Origin: Dysidea avara
Taxonomy: Eukaryota; Porifera; Demospongiae; Dictyoceratida; Dysideidae
DNA: 64,000 nt
Assembly: GCF_963678975.1 (NCBI RefSeq)
Contig: NC_089278.1
Coordinates: forward strand, 7,343,479-7,407,478
Direction of reading: 5' to 3'
Below are positions 48,570 to 60,499 of the stretch, piece by piece. The notes under the pieces were generated by a model that worked only from the letters and a program-made list of their open reading frames with translations, was not told the DNA's origin and searched no databases. Positions within the stretch are counted from its first letter, which is position 1. Each line of letters begins with the position of its first letter. The position numbers and the translations under genes were made by a program.

Positions 48570-49108
48570 GGGGTGGATCCAGGGGGGTTCAAAGAGTTCC
48601 ATGAAACCCCCCTTTTGAAAGAGCCTCTCTTACTCAAGATACTCTAATAGAGCAGTCAAGATCGAGATACAGTGGTCCCTCGATTATCCAAACTCGTTGG
48701 GCCCTGGGTGTGTTCAGATAATCGAAAAGTTCGGATAATCAAAGCCCATTCATTTATATACAGAGCCTTGCTCAATTACTCTAATAGAACGCACACCTTA
48801 TATAAAATACTCTAATAGAGCAGTCATCGTTACAGTTCGGATAACCGAAAGTTCGGTTAATCAATGGCCGGATAATCGAGGGACCACTGTACTCTAATAA
48901 AGCAGTCACAGTATTCTTAAGAGGAGCAGTGTAGCAGGCTATGTGTGAAGTTATAAATAAGGAAATATAGTTGGTGAGGGTATCTATTGTTAGGGGCAGC
49001 TATTGTCAGCAGGTGATGACTTTTTTTTTTGGTATTCGACTTATAGCTAGGCTGAAGTTGCAATTCCAGAGTGGAACTCCCCTTTTAAAAAGCCTGGATC
49101 CGCCCCTG
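48570..49108. mobile_element. hAT-like MITE carrying a Tigger-like insertion
   Basis: Ends TGGGGTGGATCCAGG and CCTGGATCCGCCCCTG; same core as 45050-45722. Interrupted at 48670-48889 by a Tigger/pogo-type MITE. Confidence 0.75.
48670..48889. mobile_element. Tigger/pogo-like MITE with TA target duplication
   Basis: Ends CAGTGGTCCCTCGATTATCC and its complement GATAATCGAGGGACCACTG, the familiar Tigger/pogo terminus. TA at 48668-48669 and 48890-48891. The TA it hit is the one inside a GATACTCTAATAAAGCAGTC motif. Two more copies of that motif lie within the element. Confidence 0.85.
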
Positions 49109-49109
49109 C

Positions 49110-51440
49110 AAATTTAGTGAATTGGCTAAGGGTAGCAACTTGTAAACTTGGGATTTTCTCACCAAAGTAATTAAAATTTCCAATAGCTAGGTTGTTGCAT
49201 GGAGAGTGTATTATGATATCATCAGCATGTGAATAGCTGCCACTATGGTAACGTTATCATGCTATTATGGTTAACATTGTATTAAACAATTCAAGGGCTT
49301 TCTTTTGTTGTAGCTACGGTGTGCTGTAGAGATTTTGCCAGTTGAAGGTTGTAAATCAGTGTTTTTGTATGTAGTGTAAAATACATGTATTTTGCATTGG
49401 ACAAAGAATGACAAGGTTTTTTTAACAGCCTATTTTACCAAGCTGAGGTTTCAAAAGGGAAAAAAAAAAGTTTTGGCCATCTGAAAATGGCAAATCCTAT
49501 ACATATGTAATGGTACAGCTTTACTACATCATTTGACTCTATCTGAAAATGGCAAATCCTATACGTATGTAATGGTACAGCTTTACTACATCATTTAACT
49601 CTATCTGAAAATGGCAAATCCTATACGTATGTAATGGTACAGCTTTACTACATCATTTGACTCTGTTTGCATAGATAGCATGAGCAATCCATGGCTATAA
49701 TTACAAGTAATAAATTTTTGGAGTTTATGACCACAAATAGATGCTATTATTGTTAACCTTCGGGGCGCCGAGGGTTACTGTAGCTAGCTAGCTAGTTGTC
49801 TTGTGCACCGGATGCTGTGCGATTGTTGTTAGCTACCACTTTAACTGCTGTGTACTTTATTCATAGGTTAAAACAAGGTGCTATTAGGCTTCTCTTGATG
49901 AGTTTAACAAATGAAACGTGTGGATTGTTCCGCAAGTGCTGTATTCAAAAGTTATGGTGTTATCTGCTGTTCGTCTTGGCCTTCCTTGCTTCTTGATGAA
50001 CTCTCGATGTACAATAGTGATAGCAATAAATTCTAATCAACCATAGTAGTGTATTACATCTAGCAATACTCCACTGATTCAGACGAAGGATCAACAAACT
50101 CGGTAAAACTAGTGACGAGATTTCAAAATTTTTTAAATTTCAAGTGACATTTCAAGATTTCCATAAGATCTTAATTGTCGTTAACTATAGTCCAGCGATC
50201 TACAACATTTCAGGCCAGGCTTTTTGTGGGTCCCTCGGATTTAGACTGGAAGCTTCTTGCATGGCTCTTTAAAATAACAAGCCTTCATGGATCACGTGAT
50301 CGGTAATACCTCTATATGGGAGTAAAAATGGCTAGTGGTGCCTAACGGGACTAAGATGTTGTCACAGAAAGACTAAGTTATGCTGCTGCTTGTTTTGTGC
50401 AAATTGGAGCCAACGCTACTGTAAGTTGTTCATTAGGTACAAATTGTATTTTTATACCTGGTTGTGTGCTAATCGATGTGATCATAGTAATCGTGGTCCT
50501 GCTATGTAGAAAATGGGTGTTGTCACCTGGTACTACGGATCTGGAGATAGTACATCCATATGTTTATTCAATGTTCTCCAAGGGTTTTGCACAATAGTGC
50601 TTCATTTTTATCTGAGCCACTTAGTAAGTAAAAGGTAGGTCTATGTAGATTTCTAGAGCACGAGTTTTAATGTTTCTGGTGTACTGACTGTAACTTTAAT
50701 GTTTATTTAGTGGACTCTAAGGCTCATCATATGATCTGATTAAAGATTCTCACGTATCTGTTTCAGCATCGGTGAATTCTTTTGGAAACTTAAATAAGCA
50801 AATTCAGTGGAAATAAGAGCACATCAGATCCTATAGTCGAGGGAACATGCAACTCCATACACTAATGACATTACGAGCAATATTCAAGGCATGGCATATA
50901 ATGTATATCATTGTGTACATTTGCGTGCAATGAGAATACACAGAATGGGCTGCTATTCCATCATGGTCTTGGGTAGGGGCAGCAAAGCAGCTTTAATAGG
51001 AAGGCTGTTGAGTCAAAAAGGGATCATAAGAATCTAAATCTCACTATAGCAAATGAAAAGAGCCTATCCTGTGCTACTATACCATTTTCCATTATGCCAT
51101 TCAACTTCATATCCATGGCTTCACCTTGTGGTGCTGGCCACTTGATCTACTCATGCAAGTGAGCATCTCCATATTATATGTCCCAGTAAGGAATTGCTAA
51201 AATTTACTTACTTATTACATATAGCAGCTATGTTTGAATTTTGTTGTTTATATGTTTCATTGTCCATAGAATTCGATGTGCTCCAGATAAGAACCATAGT
51301 ACATTTAAGGTAGAGGCTATTTATCCGGTTCCGGATGCCAATTTTACCAAGCTATTCGTCTGGCTCGGTCCACGTGATCCGTTTCACTTGAATAAAAACT
51401 TAGACAAAATAGGGTCCTCAAACGAAAATAATAAAATCAT
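49110..51440. other. Stretch upstream of the CARD gene without recognised genes
   Basis: Apart from a 3 x 62-bp tandem repeat (49481-49666), a TA-rich stretch and unremarkable short ORFs (49796-49996, 50397-50597, 51241-51459), nothing recognisable. A noncoding first exon and promoter of the CARD gene could lie here or in 51850-51990. Confidence 0.5.
49481..49666. repeat. 62-bp tandem repeat, three copies
   Basis: Unit begins CTGAAAATGGCAAATCCTAT and contains GTAATGGTACAGC. Copies start at 49481, 49543 and 49605 and differ by two or three bases. Confidence 0.95.
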
Positions 51441-51444
51441 GACC

Positions 51445-51810
51445 TGTCCAGGAATCTAACCCGGCACCTCCAGTGTGTGAGACAAGGATCGTAACTACTG
51501 TATTATGTGGCTCCCAGATACCCGCCTCCCTTAGTTCCTACCTTATATACGTTATTCAAGAAGAAACCTATATCAGAAGTATACCCAGTGAGGAAGAAAC
51601 CAAAGCTGAACCCGACCCTAATGCTAACGTGACGTTTGCCTGTTAAGCACAATGATGACTTTCACTGTATGTATGAAGGTAAGTTTTTGGGTGAGTTCGA
51701 GGCGAGCTAAGATTGGCCCGGCTTTGCCGGGACGTTTGCTTTGCTTGCTCCAACCCTAGCTCGCCTCGAACTCACCCAAAACCTTACCTTCATACAACTA
51801 GTGTGTTTGA
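51445..51810. mobile_element. Composite element: hairpin plus tRNA-like head, copy B (reverse)
   Basis: tRNA-like segment on the minus strand at 51450-51540 (B box GGTTAGATTCC), body GAGGAAGAAACCAAAGCTGA, hairpin at 51670-51800. Same order as copy A. Ends about 200 bases before the CARD gene's start codon. Confidence 0.6.
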
Positions 51811-52001
51811 TACTCGAGTTATGGGTGACACTGTTGCACTCGATCTGAACCGGACGAATAGCCTGGTGAAATTGGCGTCCAGAACCAAATGAATAGCCAC
51901 TACGTACATTTAATCTTAGTATATTCATGTCTTCACTACATACATTGTATTTCATTGTGGTTTTACACTAGATAGTCAGTTTTGTGTATTTTCATGTAGC
52001 A

Positions 52002-53790
52002 ATGGCAGAGGACAAGTTGCCACTAGATGATGAACAGTTGGCAGTACCTAAAACAGCAGATGAACTTGTGAAACATATTACCCTCTTACGCCAACACATT
52101 GATCTTACCCTGTTACTACCATATTTGATTGAACAAGATGCACTTACTTCCAATGAAAAGCATGCTTTGACATTACTCTCCACTGATCCTAAAGATCGTG
52201 TTAGTACTTTAATTACAGATATTTTACCTAGCAAAGGAAAGAGAGGTCTGGAGTATTTTATTAAAGGTTTAAAGAAAAGTGTTGATGAACCCGGAAGTGA
52301 AGGTCATAGATATGTTCTTGAAAATGTGTTCAACATTCCTGCACTCAAGGTGTCTAGAAAAATTAGCATGGATTGTGAAGATCTGAACATTCTTTTAATA
52401 AAGATTGAAACAACCATTATTAATGCTGTTGATCAAAATGCCATTAAGTTAGCATTACAGCATGTTGCATTTTATCTGTGTAATTCAAAACTAAAAGATG
52501 ATGGTGATGGTACTTCTCTCCTTACCCAAGAAAATAAGGATAAATTATTGTTTAATGATACTTTGACATTTTTGCAACTGTTTAATTGCTTGGTAAAATC
52601 TGATCCACCACTTATTTTACCAAATGATGTTTCACTGTTGCACAAGATAAACTGTGTGCTAGATCTGGAAATGGCGTTTACCAACGTTATGGCTACTTTG
52701 AAAGAACTAGTGCTTCACTATGAGGAGGAAGCAGCAATTGAGAACATGGTGCCTTCAATAAATTCAACAGAATCTGACAAGGGCTATGTAATAGTTAAAA
52801 TACCCAATGCCAGTTGTGGTAGTCCACAGCTGAAAATGAGTGTTAAGGATTCCTTTTTAAAAGCTTTGGATGAAATCAAATTTAATTTTTGTGGAAAAGA
52901 TGATGGCTCTGTTATTTTGTACTGGGAGTTTCAAGAACAATACTTTGCAGAAGTGCAACAAAGCTTAAAACATGCATATAACAATAAAATCAAACTGGGC
53001 CATTTTCTGCTCACCCAAGTAGAATGCCAGTGTGATCAACATCAAATTCATGTGGTCATGGAAATTGTAGATCCATTCCTTTTACAATTTGCTCAAAAGA
53101 AGCCATTTATTGCAGAAAGAATATCACCTTGCCAGGAGAGATTTTTATTTCTGCTACTAAATATTATCAACATTGGCAGCGGTTTTGTGGAGCCTTTTCT
53201 GTTGCAATCCAATGCAATAGTTTTAGAGAACTTTAAAGAAAAATCCCTTCTAAAGATGATAGACTGTTTTGTCAATGAGAATAAGCTTCACTCTTTAGAT
53301 ATTTCTATCATTCAACATTTCATACATAATGTGAGAAGAGATGTTGAAAACTCCTCTGCTAAAGTGTTAGAAGATCTGTTGTTAGCAACCCAGGACTATG
53401 AACCAGTCTGCTTAGAATCTGAAGGTCTTCCTTCATTGAATGTGGAGTGTGCAGCTGTAGTCGTTACACTGTTTTTAGGCATTAATTCCATAAGCTTTGA
53501 AGTAATGATGACATTGAAATATGCACTATCACGATTTTTAAACCTATCAGTATCAGAATTTCAGTACATTAAATGGGAGATGAAGCAAGATGGCCTCCAA
53601 ATTATTTGGAAAACTTCTTTACTTTTGCTTGGCCACGTCGAGACAATTCTTCAAAGTAGCGAGTCTTCAGGTGGCTTACTTTTAAAGGAAATTAATCAAA
53701 TTTGCAAGGATAAGATTCATTTTACTTGTTTTCTGCAAGATTTTCAATTATTACTGGATGGTACTCCTCTTTTAATTCCAGATCTGGAAG
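52002..53790 (+). CDS. Large first coding exon: CARD domain plus ~500-residue unknown region
   Basis: A single open frame of 596 codons, very long for this window. Residues 22-93 read ELVKHITLLRQHIDLTLLLP, YLIEQDALTSNEKHAL, DPKDRVSTLITDIL, KGKRGLEYFIKGLKK. The spacing of LLxxLIexxaLTxxE, a central DRvxxLiDiL-type helix and G-x-x-x-F-x-x-x-L matches CARD. The rest is helical and hydrophobic-rich with no low complexity. DGSVILYWEFQEQYFAEVQ resembles a beta-containing segment I have seen in invertebrate immune proteins, though I cannot name the family. No membrane helix, no signal peptide, so cytosolic. Confidence 0.85.
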
Positions 53791-56700
53791 GTATATAACT
53801 TTAGCTAATTTGAATACTGTTACCTATATCATACAGTATGGTAGTACTGTATACTGGGGATCATGGAGATTTGGACTTTCTTGCCTAAAAATATCACCCA
53901 AAAACCAGCCTTCATGACAGCTTGGCAGTATTGGTTAGGCATAACCAAGCCTAAAAATGTCTTCAGACCAACCCCAAGCCCTTCCAACAAGTTTATATGA
54001 AATTTTTTATTCAGCTGAATTTTCTACTGCCTGAGTGACCAACTAATTGACTAACTGATGCCTCCAGGCAAGCTTAACTTAACAGTAGATAAAGATTTCT
54101 TTACTGTTTGATGTCACTTCATCTTGAGATGTGTGTTTTCGCCAACTACAGTACATACAATACACTCATCATGGCCTTTGTATCCCAGTTCTTTTTGCTG
54201 ACAACACAATAGTGCGATACTGCTGGCTTCCTTGCGGCTGTAGCTATTATATTTATCACCCATATTTTCCATAGTGACTGGATTGATTGCAGAGATGCTT
54301 CTCATACTATTCTTCATTTGTAACACTTTTTTGTAACGTTATTATAACTGATGAACCCAAGCATACTGCATTAGGTGCCAGGAATCTGGATGCATGCCCC
54401 AACTATTAATCACTGAAATAGTGAAGTGGCTATTATACTTCGTTTTCAGCTATGTTCAGCCCATTACACAGCATTGCAAACAAAGAACTCTAGGAGAAGG
54501 ACCCCTGCAATCAACCCAGTCACAATGGAAAACTTGGACAATTCCCATCAAACATAGGAAAGTGTCATGCAGTGCTACCACGAATTGACACCTTACGCCA
54601 TCTGGGACACAAAGGAGGACACGGGTAAGTCCATGAAGTATACATTCTACATATTGCGGTATGCGAAAAGGCACCAGTAGGAATGAAGTGACATTGAATA
54701 GTGAAAAATCAAGCCTGTAGCCTTAGTGGTTATAGAGTTACACTTGTCTGAAGGCATCAGACAGTTGGTCAGACAGTCGGTCAGTCAGGCAGTTGGTCAG
54801 TCAGGCAGTTGGTCAGTCAGTCAGTAGAAAATTCTACTATATAAAAAAAAAATTGTAGCAACTTTTTTGAAGCATTTCAGGTCGTACTGAAGGCACTTTT
54901 TGGCTTGGTTATACCTCACAAATACTGCCAAGGCGCCATGAAGTATTGTGAGGCTGATTTTAAGGTGATAATTTTGGCCAGAAAAGCCATATATCACACA
55001 GTATGATAGTACTGTATAGTAGGGACCACAAAGGTGCCTTTAGGTGTGGCCCATGAAAAAAACATCACCCAAAAACCAGCATCACTTTTCCCTGACAACA
55101 ATGAAGCAGTATTGGTTAAACCTAAACAAGTCTCCTTCAGATCGACCCAAAACGCCTTCAACAAGTTGCTATGAACGGCTAAGGCTACGGGCTTGATTTT
55201 TTTCACTGTTCAATGTTGCTTCAGCCGGTTATGTGCCTTTTGGCATACTGCAGTACGTGCAATGCATTCTTTATGGACTTACCAGTGTCCTCCATTCATC
55301 TTTGCTGACAGCGAAAGGTGTCGATTTGGCGGTAGCACATGATGGCTTCCCTTCGTAACGGAAATCATCTGTATTTTTCATAGTGGCTACTTTGATTGCA
55401 GAAGTGCTTTTTGAACAATTCTTGATTCATAATGCTGTGTAATGGGTTGAACATAGCTGACAACAAAGCGTAATGGATACTTTACTTTTCTAATAGCTGG
55501 GGCGTGCGGCTCCATTTTTTCTCTTGATGCGGTATGCATGGATTCACCAGCCACCATTTTATTTTACAAAAAAAGTTAACAAACAAACAAGTACACATGC
55601 ACGGTAGGGATATAACACTTCTTATTGTTTTACTGTGATTTAATATCATGCATGTCTCCAGCGTGTTTCAGTACTTTTTATCAATGTGCTATGGCCAGTT
55701 GAAAATTCCAAAAATTTTGTCTACTTGTATTAGCTAGCTATATACACCCAGAGCTGAACCCAATCCTAATGTTAATGTTTGATTTGCCTGTCAAGCATAA
55801 TGATGTCTTTCACTGTCTGTATGAAAGTAAGTTGTTGTTGAGTTTGAGGCAAGCTAAGGTTGACCCAGCTTTGCTGGGACAGACGCTTCTTGCCTTCTAA
55901 TCCTAGCTTGCCTTGAGAACTTACCTTCATACAACTAGTGTGTTTGATTCTATAGATTGATTCTAGAGTTAAGATGGATGATTACCATATGAAAAGCAAA
56001 AAAAAAAGAAGAAAGAAAGAAAAATCATACGGCACCGTGTCATACAAATAGCCAATCCGTTAAAAATATTAACACCATTGCAACCATTTCTGGGCCACCA
56101 CCTTTGATTTCACAGCTTTTTCACCCTGGATTATTTTTTTGGGGAGCTGCATCCTTTTTTCACATGAAAGCACGTATCTTAGTGATGGTTGGGTAGATTT
56201 AACTCAAATTGGAATGGGTGGTGTCCTATCCTGAGGGAGTCTGTACAGCAAAAATAGTTAGTTTTGGTTTAAACACTATTGAGATACGGATGCGTGAAAA
56301 CAGCATTTACCGTACGCAAGGAAATTTTGAAGTAAGAAAAATTTGACTAATTCACACTTTAGCAGATTATAATGTTGACAAAAATCAAAAAATCTTAGAC
56401 AAAACCTGTACCTTTAAAGGCGCTTATAGGCATTTGACGAATTTAAATTTGACGAATTAAACCGATTCGTCAAATTTGTCATTTTTTTTGACATCAAAAT
56501 TTCCTTGCGTATGTATGGTGCTTGGTTCCTGTATAATACACACTTGTCTGTCGTGTGCCTGAACTGGCTGTACTTGGCTGCACGACGCTATAATGTGTCT
56601 TGATATAGGTGATGCTTTATTGTAGTGGAGATTCTGCAACATTCTATTACCCATTATGCCTGAAATTCTACCTGTTATTGCAGTATTATGCTAGTATATA

Positions 56701-59700
56701 ATGCTAGCATTATGCTTGGTGCTTTTATCTATCTATTTATTATGCCACAAATTATGCTGGCATAGCAATAATAACTCAAGTTTACCTATGTACTTAATGG
56801 CACAGCAGCTTCGTTACTATTGTAATTTTTATGCAATGTTATTTATATCATCAGATAAGGTTTGTGATGTCAACAGTCCTTACTTGAGTCAAGTTGGGCA
56901 CGTTTGTGCAGCTTGCTATGTGGATTACAATTGGTCATATCGTTTACTGTGGTTACAGTGTTGTAAACCAGATGAACATGTCAATGCTGGTAAAGTGGCT
57001 GCAGTGTACTACAGTGCCGAAGGTGAAAGCAGTTCTCTCTGGCGGGTTCGACCACTCCCTAAAGTTCAGTTACTACTCAATTCTACATCCTTTGCCATGA
57101 AAAGATGTGTTACAAAGAATTGTGGTAAAGGAAGAAGGTGTGCAGGTGCACATTCAAATGTTGAAATGATCTACTGGGGATTTCAGGAAGGTTTGTATGG
57201 TGTATATTCATGTATGTGTGTGTGGTACGTGTGTATGTAGTGTGTGAGCAGCACAAGTCTTGTAAGCTACAAGAAATTGCATTTCCCTTTAAGTTGAAGG
57301 AGGCTTGTCCCTTTCATGTACAGGAATGAAGAGAAGACATCACAAGCTTTTTTTTGAAAACACCTTAGACAAACTACATGTATAAAAACAGTTTTGTAGT
57401 GTGGTTTGTGTTTAAAGTGGTTTGTTTGAGTTATGCTATGATATGCTGTGAGTTGTGACTGTTTTATCAAAATGCATAGCAATTTACCTAATTCAGGGGC
57501 ATAGGGAGGGGGGTTCCCAGGGGTTCAGGAACCCCCCCTGTAAAATTTAGACTTCTGAGTTTACAGCAGGACCCTAACACACCATTTAGTGTGGCAGGAC
57601 AAAATGAGTGAGTAATAGTTTATGGCACAGTACAACAATTGATAAAGCTTGCATTCATCTCTCAGGGAAGGATTTACAGAGGTAACGTAAGCCCTCTTGA
57701 AAACTTGTTAAAAAGATCGATATACTCTAATAGAGCAGCAGTCATGTATATACTCTAATAGAGCAGTCATCTATACTCCAATAGAACATGCCTGTAAATA
57801 TCCATATGTTAAGGAACTTCATTAGTGGAGTTTTCCAGACATTCTAATGTTAAAACTGAGCATGACCTTATACTGCTATGGCTTTGGTTTGCAGTGTATA
57901 AAGATATAGAACTCCAGTAATTTATCACTTGGGAATGCAAAATGAATCCATGCTATGCATATTTGTAGTTATAATGTTATGATTGTTATTTGTATCAATG
58001 GTTTCATGGTTCCTATACCAGTGGGATACCTATCACTCTTACAGATGCCTATACGTACATATGTGTCTCTGTGTTATGCTGCAGCTGTTTGTTTCCACTA
58101 GGTAGCTTTGTCTAGTACTAGCCTCATCCCAGGGGCACTTATATGCATTATAATTAATGTAATTTTTCGCATAAAATATAGCAATTTGTTGAGTTTTGAT
58201 ACTGAAAGTCTCTCAACGGCCGGGGGCTACGTCCCCAGACCCCTGCTTCTGATAACTCAATACTGATGTTGGAACCCCCTTCAAAACATCCTGGCTACTA
58301 GCCCTTGTGATTGTTGTACTTGGATGACTGCTTTAGTGAGGCATCTTGGTTTTACTATTTGACAAGTCTTGAATTAAGTAATTCCACATGATAAATTACT
58401 AAGGGGTGTGGTAACAGTGCTTAGATTTTGTAGCTAAACAGGTTGCTATATATATATATATAAGTGTTTGTCTACCATGATAACCTCCTCTGATACTGTT
58501 TAAGTCGATTATAAAGCTGACGGAACGTATAAGGCACATGTGGAAAACATACATGGAGTACATGTACCTGTAAGTTTAATACAGGTTCTATAGAACACTT
58601 AGACAGGTTGCTTCTTCTTTGCTGCACAGTTGCGGGTGTGGACAGGCGTAGAAACAAACAAGCATACATATATACACACCCCCAATTTTTGGAAGTAATT
58701 TTAGAAAACAAGGCATGTGCCCATGCCAGCTGGCTGTGGGTGAACACTTGGTTTTTAAAAGTAGTAAAACATGGGACATGATTGTTAATCTCTATGTAGT
58801 TATAACTTGTTCATAGCCAAATTGGGAGTTTCACTGAAAATAAGTAGGGATCACATTATCTATAACAATTATTTTGCTCAATGCCAAAGTAAGGACTTTC
58901 CCACTGAGCTATGCTGTAAAACCATCGTTCATCTCTTGTTTCACTACTTTTTTGTTGCATAGATACCTACTTCATTTTTAAATGGATTTAATCATATAAA
59001 GTACTTCTAGCAATTGTACTGTGCTGCATTGCTTACATTACTTAGTGTATTAGCAAGTTATATATATATTAATTCAAAAAAAGAAATACCTGTAGTGATC
59101 CTAGCTATAAAAACAGTGAAACAGCTCTGTGTGAAAATCCCTACATTGGAATGCTATCACAGATCAATGGTTTGGGTTTCCTCGTATAGCATATATTATA
59201 TCTATGATATACTTGTATGACTATTCTATTATGGTATCGAACATGACTGTTGTATTAGGGTGAATGTTTTATTAGAGTATCTCAAGTGAGTTTCTGATCT
59301 TTGTATTATGTTAAGAGGTGTGGTTACTATACACCATGCTTTTATCATAAATGCAATGCTTATAAGTGCAGCTGAATCATTAAGGGGCATGGCCACTGCA
59401 CACTATTATTAATAGATTTTGAGGGTATGGCCATCATATCATGCTCAATTGCTATTAGTGCAGCTAGATCACATAAGAGGATGTTCTGTTTTAAGTGGTG
59501 AATTAGTTGTGGGTATATACTGGGTGTCTGTCTAATGCCTCGTAGGCACTTCAAATAATTTTTGTGGCATCTAACTATACTCAGATGACAACCAGCATGA
59601 TTGAGGACGTAGGCGGTGGAGATGGGGGGCAGGGGAGCCATGCCCCCCCCCCCCTCCCCCACTTTTATGGGACACTGTTTGCAAGAAAAGGTTGAGATAC

Positions 59701-60401
59701 TCTAATAGGACAGTCAGGATCTGGATACTCTAATAGAGCAATCACAGTATTCAGAGAAGCAGTGTAGCAAGCTACTTAGTTACGTATTTGTAGTTATAAA
59801 TAAGGAGATATAATTGGTGGAGAGTAGCTATTGTCAGCAGGTAGTGAGTGACCTTTTTTTGGGTCTTCAACTTACAGCTGGCCTGGCCCTCTCACTCTTT
59901 GGCCTGCTCCACCGCCCCTGATTGAGGATAAAGGAAAGGTAAGGTACAGAAGGAAAAGACTTGCAAAAGGCATGAATTAGGTACTGTGGCATAAAAAGGT
60001 GGCTATACAATGTCTCTGGCTTTTGACTATGGGCAGGCAGGCACGCCAGGCAAATAGGAGGGAAGGTGGGTGGGGCAGGCAGGCAAGCCAAAACTAGAAT
60101 TTGGAAATTTAAAGTTCAGTCTTGTGTAAGGGGTTTCTTGTTACTATCAACAGATTTGATGTTAGGAATGCTAAAACTCTTCTGTAATATTACAAATTAT
60201 TTCTGTAATAATTTTGGTGATAGTAGGCACTTTACTAGTCATAGCAAATTAAGTACTTATGTAATTCCTATGGTGTTATTGTTTCTCTCATTTTATGTAT
60301 GTGTCTATGTTCATGTATACAGCTACTGATGCAACTCCTCTACAGTTTTACCCCTTATTGTACTGGGAAGAAATTGTATACAAAAGCAAGTTTGATGACA
60401 G
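52002..60401 (+). CDS. CARD protein with downstream CCCH zinc-finger exons (HELZ2/ZC3H7-like), probably continues right
   Basis: Three phase-compatible exons. 52002-53790 (ends phase 1, GAAG|GTATAT), 56855-57190 (acceptor ATCAG, ends phase 1) and 60323-60401 (acceptor ATACAG, ends phase 2). They give about 734 residues with no stop, so more exons are expected, probably past 64 kb or undetected. Residues about 22-93 form a CARD domain. The second exon carries a CCCH finger. CARD domains recruit caspases or signalling adaptors, and HELZ2-like fingers belong to RNA-binding helicases. Together they suggest a sensor or regulator of RNA or inflammation (inference). That the three exons form one gene rests on phase and strand only; the intron regions are filled with repeats. 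Start codon: ATG 52002 follows a good acceptor (TTTTCATGTAG), implying a noncoding first exon upstream. Confidence 0.6.
53870..55720. repeat. Three Family R copies (two forward, one reverse) in the CARD gene intron
   Basis: Forward 53870-54330, reverse 54700-54990 and forward 55000-55720. The reverse and last copies form a head-to-head inverted pair. The tetranucleotide site is CAGT/GTCA-like at 54760-54830. Confidence 0.6.
55745..55940. mobile_element. Composite element, copy C without tRNA part
   Basis: Body AGAGCTGAACCCAATCCTAA and hairpin GTATGAAAGTAAG...CTTACCTTCATAC, more diverged than copies A and B. In the first intron of the CARD/CCCH gene. Confidence 0.55.
56855..57190 (+). CDS. 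Exon with CCCH-type zinc finger
   Basis: Encodes 112 residues. KRCVTKNCGKGRRCAGAHSN gives C-x4-C-x5-C-x3-H, the CCCH spacing. The continuation VEMIYWGFQE parallels the AHSxxEL-x-YW stretch of HELZ2 and ZC3H7 proteins. Before it, CDVNSPYLSQVGHVCAACYV adds further Cys/His that could form a second site, and LWRVRPLP recalls the WRxRP segment in the same proteins. The acceptor is preceded by a T-rich tract. The donor (GAAG|GTTTGT) is followed by a TG-rich intron start. Confidence 0.65.
57494..58306. mobile_element. hAT-like non-autonomous element, copy B (reverse)
   Basis: Starts CAGGGGCATAGGGAGG, ends CCTGGCTACTAGCCC. Reverse-complement relative of 41253-42332 without the MITE insertion. Carries three tandem copies of the CTCTAATAGAG motif at 57718-57790. 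Confidence 0.7.
59608..59920. mobile_element. hAT-like MITE with 8-bp target duplication ATTGAGGA
   Basis: Direct repeats ATTGAGGA at 59600-59607 and 59921-59928 flank CGTAGGCGGTGGAG...CTCCACCGCCCCTG. Same core as the 45- and 48-kb elements. Two CTCTAATAGAG-type motifs at 59695-59744. Confidence 0.8.
60323..60401 (+). CDS. Candidate third exon of the CARD/CCCH gene
   Basis: Encodes TDATPLQFYPLLYWEEIVYK then SKFDD, opened by a phase-1 acceptor (ATGTATACAG) and closed by GACAG|GTACAT. Both phase and strand fit the preceding exon. Six bases after the donor a GT microsatellite starts (60408-60475). Short, so less certain. Confidence 0.5.
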
Positions 60402-60499
60402 GTACATTGTGTGTGTTTGTGTGTGTGTGTGTGTGTGTGCGTGTGCGTGGGTGTGCGTGTGCGTGTGTGTGTGTGGTTATGCAGTATGGCAGTTGAGGG

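Noticed and set aside
49481..49666. CRISPR-like array
   Set aside because: Three head-to-tail 62-bp copies with no spacers; the host is a eukaryote.
57092..57240. Extension of the CCCH exon to the stop at 57238
   Set aside because: The sequence after GAAG at 57190 turns into TG-rich low complexity, and a donor with matching phase is present.
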